Of a DNA stretch of 42,180 nt, positions 36,383 through 42,180 are shown in pieces. A program made the translations under genes and the position numbers. The stretch covers positions 1-42,180 of the forward strand of contig JAJUGZ010000030.1 in NCBI GenBank assembly GCA_029265715.1, read 5' to 3'. The notes under the pieces were generated by a model. It worked only from the letters and a program-made list of their open reading frames with translations, was not told the origin of the DNA and did no database searches. The DNA comes from Bacteroidota bacterium (GTDB taxonomy: Bacteria > Bacteroidota > Bacteroidia > Bacteroidales > Prolixibacteraceae). The stretch's first letter is position 1, and each line of letters begins with the position of its first letter.

Positions 36383-37168
36383 CTACCTGATGAGCCGCGA
36401 TGGAATTTCCCTGATTTTTTCAATCTCAATTTTCCGGATAAATAACTCGGCCCCTTCTGACTGGATCTGGATTTTACCTTCAGTCAAAGGAACTAACCGG
36501 CCATTTTCAATTTTACTGCAGTTGGTGTTCAGCATGACAAGAACGCCATTCACAACATGGAGCGATGTTGGTCCATAGCAGTACAAATCAACCGAGTTCC
36601 ATTCGCCGAGTGGTTTTTCCGCATCCACTGCTTTTTTGATCGACCGCCCATTTTCCGATTCACAAAAGGCTTTCAGTTCCCCGTCTTTGGCATATGCCCA
36701 ACTCCCATCGTCGCGCTTTACGGCTTTGGTTTCGCAGTATGTGTTGTTCATCAGGTATGTGTCACCCAGGTTGTCGTGCATAAGCTGGTGTTCGATATTG
36801 GTCATCCAGGTTCCGAACGCCGCACCAAACGGTCCGAAACTGTGATAAAGCAACCCACTGTTGCGTGTTCCCGTAACATGTTCGCCCCATCTAAATTCAA
36901 GGTGGAGATGGTAATTCTTGTAAATTTTCGTGGTAGACAGCGATGCGTTGATTTCTCCGGAAACACGGATAACCGGTTGTCCATCTAAAATAATGACCTG
37001 GTAGGTGGACGAAGCTGTTGCCTTTCTGGCCAGATCTTCGTGCCCTTTGATAGGAGTGCCCAGAAAAATGTCCCAGTTGTTTAAGTTTTTCCCGTTAAAA
37101 AGTTGCTTTTGAGCCCATACCGACATACTAGTAAGGATAACAAGAACGAGAATGAAGATTTGTTTCAT
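36383..37168 (-). CDS. DUF1080 secreted protein (second copy)
   Basis: 261-residue DUF1080 (3-keto-disaccharide hydrolase-like) protein. MKQIFILVLVILTSMSVWAQ is the signal peptide and QLFNGKNLNNWDIFLGTPI the family opening. TGTRNSGLLYHSFGPFG matches the NSG motif region, and KPLGEWNSVDLYCYG the later strand. Compared with the copy at 195-863 it has a longer middle and shares only family-level features, so the two are not a recent duplication. It stands after the small HTH gene, with a terminator between them, and faces the barrel gene tail to tail. The substrate is unknown. Confidence 0.85.
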   Translation of the reverse strand: MKQIFILVLVILTSMSVWAQKQLFNGKNLNNWDIFLGTPIKGHEDLARKATASSTYQVIILDGQPVIRVSGEINASLSTTKIYKNYHLHLEFRWGEHVTGTRNSGLLYHSFGPFGAAFGTWMTNIEHQLMHDNLGDTYLMNNTYCETKAVKRDDGSWAYAKDGELKAFCESENGRSIKKAVDAEKPLGEWNSVDLYCYGPTSLHVVNGVLVMLNTNCSKIENGRLVPLTEGKIQIQSEGAELFIRKIEIEKIREIPSRLIR

Positions 37169-37191
37169 AACAGATAGTTGGTTTTGTTAAT

Positions 37192-37228
37192 AAAAAAAGA
37201 CCGCCTTATAAAGATAAGACAGTCTTTT
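37192..37228 (-). terminator. Terminator of the small HTH gene
   Basis: On the minus strand AAAAGAC pairs with GTCTTTT around an inner CTTAT/ATAAG stem, with a small internal loop, followed by a run of seven T. It begins 22 bases after the stop at 37250. Confidence 0.75.
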
Positions 37229-37249
37229 CAAAATTTATGCTTTACAGTT

Positions 37250-37498
37250 TCAGTGTGCGGTTATAATCTCTTGCGCTTTATCGAGGATCGTCGAATCATC
37301 CAGTAATACGATCCCTCCGTTTGGTCCCGGCTCAATGTGTAGCCCTACTGATTTACCTCTGTCATAATTTGCCCCTCCGAAATAATTCCTGACGGTTTCA
37401 TCTTCCAGGTTCAGCTCCTGGGCAATTTGGTGAATTGAACCGTCAGGCAAGCTGTCTTTAATCTTTCGAAGCTCGTTAAAGGTGATTTTTCTTTCCAT
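37250..37498 (-). CDS. Small HTH DNA-binding protein
   Basis: 82-residue protein. Residues 1-40 (ERKITFNELRKIKDSLPDGS, then IHQIAQELNLEDETVRNYFG) fit a helix-turn-helix: IHQIAQELNL and ETVRNYF look like the turn and recognition helices. The C-terminal half (LHIEPGPNGGIVLLDD, then a helix ILDKAQEIITAH) is a short beta-rich cap. I recall similar small proteins in many Bacteroidota labelled DNA-binding, but their target is unknown to me. It is monocistronic with its own terminator. About 220 bases upstream have no other gene and probably contain its promoter. Confidence 0.8.
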   Translation of the reverse strand: MERKITFNELRKIKDSLPDGSIHQIAQELNLEDETVRNYFGGANYDRGKSVGLHIEPGPNGGIVLLDDSTILDKAQEIITAH

Positions 37499-37720
37499 AA
37501 CGCTACGTTTTATTGGTTTTGACTATAAGCAAAGCTTTTCATTAATGTTCCTTAAAGTTAAAATTAATAATTAAATAACATTTGGTTACAAAACATGTTG
37601 TAGCTGCATGTTTAAACTTTGCCTGAACAAAAACGCAGGAAGTTTAGGTTGTTCTCCTTAAATGTCGCTCGCTTGAGCTTGTATTAAGCATATTTATAAC
37701 CCTCTGGGCTTTAACATTTT

Positions 37721-40681
37721 TTAATACTTTGGAAGTCCTTTTTCCTGCGCTTCGTAAATGGATTGAAGCATCGCCGGCCTGATATTCAGATCTGAAAGTT
37801 TTGTATTTTTTCGGGTCGGATATACCCGGTTCGAAAGGAAAACAAATACGGTTTGTGTCTGAGGATCAACCCAGGTAAAGGTTCCGGTGAAACCGGAGTG
37901 TCCAAAACTTTCGGCGCTGACTTCAGCGGTCGGATATGCTTTCTCGGGTTTAACAAATTTGTTCTGAAGCCCGGGCTTGTCGAACCCCAGACCCCGGCGG
38001 TTGTTATTCTGCGGAAACTGGACCCGGTTAAACACATTTACAGTTTCGGATGAAATGAACTGTTGCCCGCCGTAATAGCCATGTTGAAGGTACATTTGCA
38101 TGATTTTGGCCAGATCGTTGGCTGTTCCAAAAAGTCCGGCGTTTCCTGACACTCCTCCCAGCAAAGCTGCACTCTCATCATGAACATAGCCCTGAAGCAA
38201 TTCTTTTCTGAAAATGTCGTCCAATTCGGTTGGCGCAATCTGTGAAACCGGGAACCGGTTGAGTGGGTTATAACCAACCGATGAAGCTCCAAGCCGATCG
38301 TAGAAATTTATTTTCAGGAACTGCTCGTAGTTCATCCCAGACAGATTTTCAATCACTTTCGGAAAGAGAATGAACCCGAGGTCGGTATATTCATAGGTTG
38401 GGGCCGGTAAAAGTTTCGATTTTTTGATCTCGTCATAAATCTGGTCGGGATATTTTTTTGATACATAGAGCGATGAGCAGACCCGGAGAGGAAAGTCTTC
38501 AGAAGGAAATTCTCTTAAAATCGTATGAATTGGCTGTTTATTTTTTTGCAGGGTTTTAGTCCAAAATTCGGCATAGGGTGTTAACCGGCTTTGATGGGAC
38601 AGGATTTCACGAAAAGTAATCTGCTGTTTTTCCGTATTCCGGAAAGCCGGCCAGTAAGTCGAGAACTGATCATCGAGCCTGATTAATCCTTGATCGTACA
38701 ATTTCATGAGCGCCGGCAACGGACCGGTAATTTTGGTAATTGAAGCCCAGTCGTAAAGGGTTTCGTTCGTTACGGGTTGTTTCTGGTCGTAGGTAAAATA
38801 CCCGTAGCTTTTTCGCAGTATAATTGCCCCGTTTTGCGCAATGACCACCTGGCACCCGGGAAATGCTTTTTGCCTGATGCCCAATTGGGCCAGCGAATCG
38901 ATTTTGTGAATGAGAAAGCGGGAATCAATTCCTTTTTCTTCCGGAAGCGCATAGGCCAATCGCCCGATATTTTTTATGGAAATTCCTGTCCCTGCCGGAA
39001 ACAGGTTTTCAACCGAAACGGGGAGTTTCCCATTGCAGTCGATAGCACCAAAGATGAGCTGTGCCGCCAGTTCCTGAGCCTCTGTGTTTTCCTGGTAGGT
39101 CACAACCAACGATTGTGCATTTTTGCTTTCGGGGAGGTATTTCAATCCGTACGGATTCCCAAAATATACCACAACCAGTTTTTTATCCTGAAGGTTGCGG
39201 AGCATCTGGATTTGCGTTTCGGAGATGCCAAAATTCCGGGGTGGGTTTAGCCCCAGGTTATGTATCCCGACAATGATCAGATTATACTTCCAAAGTTGTT
39301 TCCTGATTTTCTCCAGCTCGCTGGCAGGTGCATTTTTACCAATGTTGAACGGATCGATTGCTGTGTAATTCGAAAGCATTGCCTGAAAATCAGTGAGCGA
39401 TTCGGCCCCCAAAGAAAGGCTTGCAAGTTTCAGGGTATCAAGCCGTCGGAGTGGCAGAAAGTCATTTTCATTCGTTAGAACGGTCAACGATTCTTTCTGC
39501 ATCTGTCGTTTGGTTGCCTCAAAAACCGGGTTGTTCAGGTATAAAGTGAGCCCTTGTGTTTGTACGGGACCATCGTGGTCGAGCCCAAGCCAATGCTTGG
39601 CGGCCAGGACCTTCCGGCATTTCTGATCAATCTCTGCTTCCGAAATTTCTCCGGATTGAACAGCTTCTTTTACTGCTTTAATGGCTGATTCGAGATTAGG
39701 AAGAATTTCCAGCATATCGTTCCCGGCTTTTATGGCTAAAACTGCTGCTTCCCCTGGACTGAAATTTTTGGTTACCCCGGCCATGTTCATGGCATCGGAA
39801 ATAACAAGCCCTTTGAACTCCAGATCATTTAACAGTTTTTTTTGAATGACGCAGGCCGAAAGAGAAGCCGGTAAGCGGGAATTGGACTCAAATTCGGGAA
39901 CCTGTAAATGTCCGGTCATGACCGACGAAATACCATGGTTCACCAAATAGCGAAACGGAGCCATTTCGACGCTGTCTAACCGGCCAGCAGATTGCGAGAG
40001 TACCGGCAAATCGGCATGCGAGTCGGTTTGTGTATCACCATGTCCCGGGAAATGTTTGGCTACGGCCATGACCCCGGCATGTTGCATCCCGGAGGCATAC
40101 AACCACGATTTCCGGGCAACCGCTTCCGGAGATTCTCCAAACGAGCGGTAGTTGATAACAGGGTTTTGTGGATTTACGTTTACGTCGCAAACCGGGGCCA
40201 TATTCATGTGTACCCCAATCCTCCGGAGTTGATGCCCGATCTCCTGCCCCATCCTGAAAATCAGGGAATCATTGGTTATGGCGCCAAGAGCCATTTGTAC
40301 CGGATATTTCAGAGTTGAGTCGAGACGAAAGCCAAGTCCCCATTCGGCATCCATGGCAACCAGCAGCGGGACTTTGGAAGCAGCCTGAAGCTGGTTGGTT
40401 ATTTGAGCCTGAGCAATTGGGCTGCCTTGCATAAAAATAACCCCTCCCGGTTTACAAGTTGCGACCTGGGTTAATAATTCTTCAACGTGTTTCGCGTCTT
40501 TATTAGAATAAGCCTGGATCATGAATAGCTGTCCAATTTTTTCGTCCAGGGTTAATGAATCCAGCTGTTTGTTTACCCAGGGAGCATTCAGAAAATTCAT
40601 AAAGTCCGGCGGGACATTTTGGGCCTTGCTGTTCAATAAAGCAAAGAAAAATAAAAAGGGTAGTATGATAATGCGCTTCAT
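37721..40681 (-). CDS. NagZ-type GH3 fused to a beta-lactamase-fold serine hydrolase
   Basis: 986-residue exported two-enzyme protein (start ATG 40681, signal MKRIIILPFLFFFALLNSKA). Residues about 35-360 are a GH3 beta-N-acetylglucosaminidase: KHFPGHGDTQTDSHADLP at 209-226 is the NagZ catalytic loop with its Asp-His pair, and Asp296 in ISDAMNM is the nucleophile. A GH3 C-terminal domain follows to about 560. Residues about 585-975 are a serine hydrolase with Ser647-x-x-Lys650 (SITK), Tyr765 (YTDLGF) and HSGFTGT at 928-934. In Bacillus subtilis nagZ, amiE (beta-lactamase-fold MurNAc-L-Ala amidase) and namZ are clustered; here the first two activities appear fused and namZ is divergent. The longer frame from 40723 is less likely. 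Confidence 0.92.
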   Translation of the reverse strand: MKRIIILPFLFFFALLNSKAQNVPPDFMNFLNAPWVNKQLDSLTLDEKIGQLFMIQAYSNKDAKHVEELLTQVATCKPGGVIFMQGSPIAQAQITNQLQAASKVPLLVAMDAEWGLGFRLDSTLKYPVQMALGAITNDSLIFRMGQEIGHQLRRIGVHMNMAPVCDVNVNPQNPVINYRSFGESPEAVARKSWLYASGMQHAGVMAVAKHFPGHGDTQTDSHADLPVLSQSAGRLDSVEMAPFRYLVNHGISSVMTGHLQVPEFESNSRLPASLSACVIQKKLLNDLEFKGLVISDAMNMAGVTKNFSPGEAAVLAIKAGNDMLEILPNLESAIKAVKEAVQSGEISEAEIDQKCRKVLAAKHWLGLDHDGPVQTQGLTLYLNNPVFEATKRQMQKESLTVLTNENDFLPLRRLDTLKLASLSLGAESLTDFQAMLSNYTAIDPFNIGKNAPASELEKIRKQLWKYNLIIVGIHNLGLNPPRNFGISETQIQMLRNLQDKKLVVVYFGNPYGLKYLPESKNAQSLVVTYQENTEAQELAAQLIFGAIDCNGKLPVSVENLFPAGTGISIKNIGRLAYALPEEKGIDSRFLIHKIDSLAQLGIRQKAFPGCQVVIAQNGAIILRKSYGYFTYDQKQPVTNETLYDWASITKITGPLPALMKLYDQGLIRLDDQFSTYWPAFRNTEKQQITFREILSHQSRLTPYAEFWTKTLQKNKQPIHTILREFPSEDFPLRVCSSLYVSKKYPDQIYDEIKKSKLLPAPTYEYTDLGFILFPKVIENLSGMNYEQFLKINFYDRLGASSVGYNPLNRFPVSQIAPTELDDIFRKELLQGYVHDESAALLGGVSGNAGLFGTANDLAKIMQMYLQHGYYGGQQFISSETVNVFNRVQFPQNNNRRGLGFDKPGLQNKFVKPEKAYPTAEVSAESFGHSGFTGTFTWVDPQTQTVFVFLSNRVYPTRKNTKLSDLNIRPAMLQSIYEAQEKGLPKY

Positions 40682-40739
40682 GGTATCGATGTTTCGGATG
40701 CGATAAAAATAGTAAACATTCATGCTATTGGTTGAAAAT

Positions 40740-40764
40740 TATGCAATTTGAGGTATGCAATTTG
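40740..40764 (+). repeat. Direct repeat TATGCAATTTG x2 upstream of namZ
   Basis: Two identical 11-base copies (40740-40750 and 40754-40764) with a 14-base period lie in the 107-base divergent gap between the NagZ fusion and namZ, 24 bases before the namZ start. They could be an operator or part of overlapping promoters. Confidence 0.5.
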
Positions 40765-40788
40765 TATTTTAGCCGGAAAATTAAGGCT

Positions 40789-41949
40789 ATGTACCGGATT
40801 TTAATTTTACTAACACTCGTTGTCTGTATTTCATTCTCGAATGCGCAGCCGGTAAAGGTTGGAGCCGAATGTTCAGAACAATATTTACCGCAGCTGAACG
40901 GTAAAAAGATCGGGGTTGTTGTCAACCAAACATCCATGGTGAATCAGAAGCATCTGGTTGATTTTCTGCTGGCCAACGGCGTGAAAATCGGGTGTATTTT
41001 TGCTCCGGAACATGGTTTCCGGGGAACCGCCGATGCCGGAGAACACATCAATTCCGGAGTTGATTCGCAAACGGGTTTACCAGTCGTGTCGCTTTATGGA
41101 GATAACAAGAAACCAACGTCGGCACAATTGGCCGGGCTGGATGCTCTGGTATATGACATCCAGGATGTTGGCTGTCGTTTTTACACTTACATCAGCACCC
41201 TGCATTACGTAATGGAAGCCTGCGCCGAAAACAATATCCCGCTGTGGGTATTTGACCGCCCAAATCCCAATGGCGACTATGTTGCGGGCCCGGTTCTCGA
41301 TAAAAAATTCAGTTCGTTTGTAGGTGTAGACCCGATTCCCGTAGTTTACGGTTGTACTCCGGCCGAATTAGCCCGGATGATCAACGGTGAAGGTTGGCTC
41401 GCAAACCAAGGAAAATGCGATTTAAAGATTATCCCGGTTCAGAATTATACGCATAAAACGCCCTATGAACTGCCCGTAAAGCCATCGCCAAACCTTCCGA
41501 ATTACTTGTCTGTACGGATTTACCCGTCGCTGTGTTTTTTTGAAGCGACCTCAATGAGTGTTGGCCGCGGAACCATGTTCCCTTTCCAGGTAGTTGGCTA
41601 TCCTGATCCGAAATTTGGCAGCTTTTCGTTTACTCCGGAAAGTATTGAGGGAATGGATAAAAACCCAAAATACAAAGGGCAGGTGTGCTACGGGGCCGAT
41701 TTCAGGACCCTTCGCGAGATTCCTCGTTTTACACTAAAATACTTTTTCGACTATTATAAACTTTTCCCGGAAGAGAAAGATTTCCTGACCTCGGAGCGCT
41801 GGTTTAACCTGCTGGCTGGCACCGATCAGGTTTTGGCACAATATCGGCAGGAAATGACGCTGGATGAGATCGAAAATAGTTGGAAACCAGCCCTATCCGA
41901 TTACCTGAGAATGAGAAAGAAATATTTGCTGTATCCCGATTTTGAGTGA
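40789..41949 (+). CDS. namZ: Exo-beta-N-acetylmuramidase NamZ-like (DUF1343, GH171)
   Basis: 386-residue secreted protein of the DUF1343 family; the B. subtilis member NamZ releases MurNAc from the non-reducing ends of wall fragments. From ATG 40789 the signal is MYRILILLTLVVCISFSNAQ. Family stretches follow: KKIGVVVNQTSMV, IFAPEHGFRGTADAGEH, VVSLYGDNKKPTS, VYDIQDVGCRFYTYISTLHY, WVFDRPNPNG, VYGCTPAELA and KPSPNLPNYLSVRIYPSLCF. The Asp and Glu residues in these are likely catalytic. Frames from TTG 40732 and ATG 40741 add non-signal residues. It is divergent from the NagZ-serine hydrolase fusion, its expected partner. Confidence 0.93.
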   Translation: MYRILILLTLVVCISFSNAQPVKVGAECSEQYLPQLNGKKIGVVVNQTSMVNQKHLVDFLLANGVKIGCIFAPEHGFRGTADAGEHINSGVDSQTGLPVVSLYGDNKKPTSAQLAGLDALVYDIQDVGCRFYTYISTLHYVMEACAENNIPLWVFDRPNPNGDYVAGPVLDKKFSSFVGVDPIPVVYGCTPAELARMINGEGWLANQGKCDLKIIPVQNYTHKTPYELPVKPSPNLPNYLSVRIYPSLCFFEATSMSVGRGTMFPFQVVGYPDPKFGSFSFTPESIEGMDKNPKYKGQVCYGADFRTLREIPRFTLKYFFDYYKLFPEEKDFLTSERWFNLLAGTDQVLAQYRQEMTLDEIENSWKPALSDYLRMRKKYLLYPDFE

Positions 41950-41971
41950 ATTCCGAAATTTTGATAGATCT

Positions 41972-41991
41972 TTAATCCTAATCTGGATTAA
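41972..41991 (+). terminator. Possible hairpin after namZ
   Basis: A perfect seven-base stem (TTAATCC / GGATTAA) with a six-base loop, 22 bases after the stop. It has no T run, so terminator function is uncertain. Confidence 0.3.
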
Positions 41992-42007
41992 CCTGAAATA
42001 AAAGATT

Positions 42008-42180
42008 GAAATAGCCATAAAAGCCATCGCTCATACAAACCGAAAATGTATAAATGGCTATTCGCTTCGCGGATTTCACTGCGTGGATCTTTGCTGCGCC
42101 CTGATTTGCAAGCTCAATTCCATGTCGGTGCTAATTTGATTGAAAAGAAAAAACTGTTACGAAAATTGTACGAACCAACA
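42008..42180 (+). repeat. Dispersed intergenic repeat, copy 2 (runs to window end)
   Basis: Second copy of the 19176-19333 repeat, same orientation, with arms AATAGCCAT (42010-42018) and ATGGCTATT (42054-42062) and a 62-base identical block at 42038-42099. It carries 15 extra A-rich bases around 42133-42154 and continues to the last base of the window, so its right edge is unknown. Confidence 0.88.

Overview
The window looks like a chromosomal segment of a Bacteroidota bacterium, most likely a Bacteroidales/Marinilabiliales relative such as Prolixibacteraceae. The taxonomic guess rests on gene content: TonB-dependent receptors with an N-terminal carboxypeptidase-D-regulatory-like domain, DUF4249 lipoproteins, DUF1080 proteins, DUF4922, a KtrA/TrkH pair, a NagZ-serine hydrolase fusion beside NamZ, and promoters resembling TTG-N19-TAnnTTTG. 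I see no rRNA, tRNA, CRISPR, transposase or phage gene.

Layout. 195-3250: a DUF1080 hydrolase (-), a polyprenol-phosphate mannosyltransferase-like GT2 (+) and dihydroorotase pyrC (+). 3342-9948: two tandem paralogous pairs of TonB-dependent receptor plus DUF4249 lipoprotein; the first receptor is split by one extra C in a C7 tract. 10117-14389: an acyltransferase-3 membrane protein, an OmpA-type lipoprotein and a secreted GH42 beta-galactosidase. 14390-15117 has no confident gene but holds a compact 85-bp cloverleaf-like palindromic element and a strong terminator. 15118-19087 is a tight three-gene operon: GHL10 glycosidase, double-domain glycosyltransferase and HIT-like DUF4922. 19350-20639 is a secreted S37/PS-10-like peptidase preceded by a dispersed repeat. 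20860-24279 (-) holds mtgA and alaS, each with a strong terminator; a membrane-anchored M23 peptidase diverges from alaS. 25650-31763 (-) carries a small four-helix membrane protein, a GT39-type transferase coupled to an SDR, a gamma-glutamylcyclotransferase-like protein and the TrkH/TrkA potassium system. 31916-36294 (+) holds a SpoIID/LytB protein without signal peptide and a TonB-dependent outer-membrane barrel protein. 36383-41949 holds a second DUF1080 protein, a small HTH protein, and a divergent pair of exo-acting peptidoglycan enzymes (NagZ-AmiE-like fusion and NamZ). The window ends inside a second copy of the dispersed repeat.

How the genes fit together. Cell-envelope work dominates. 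MtgA polymerises glycan strands; the M23 peptidase, SpoIID-like protein and GHL10 protein probably trim or remodel them; NamZ plus the NagZ-serine hydrolase fusion could strip MurNAc, GlcNAc and peptide from wall fragments. The receptor/lipoprotein pairs and GH42/DUF1080 enzymes suggest uptake and breakdown of external carbohydrate or other ligands, but no SusD-type partner is present, so the receptor substrates are unknown.

The best candidates for something undescribed are the GHL10/GT/DUF4922 operon, the homopolymer-interrupted receptor, and three families of palindromic or dispersed intergenic repeats.
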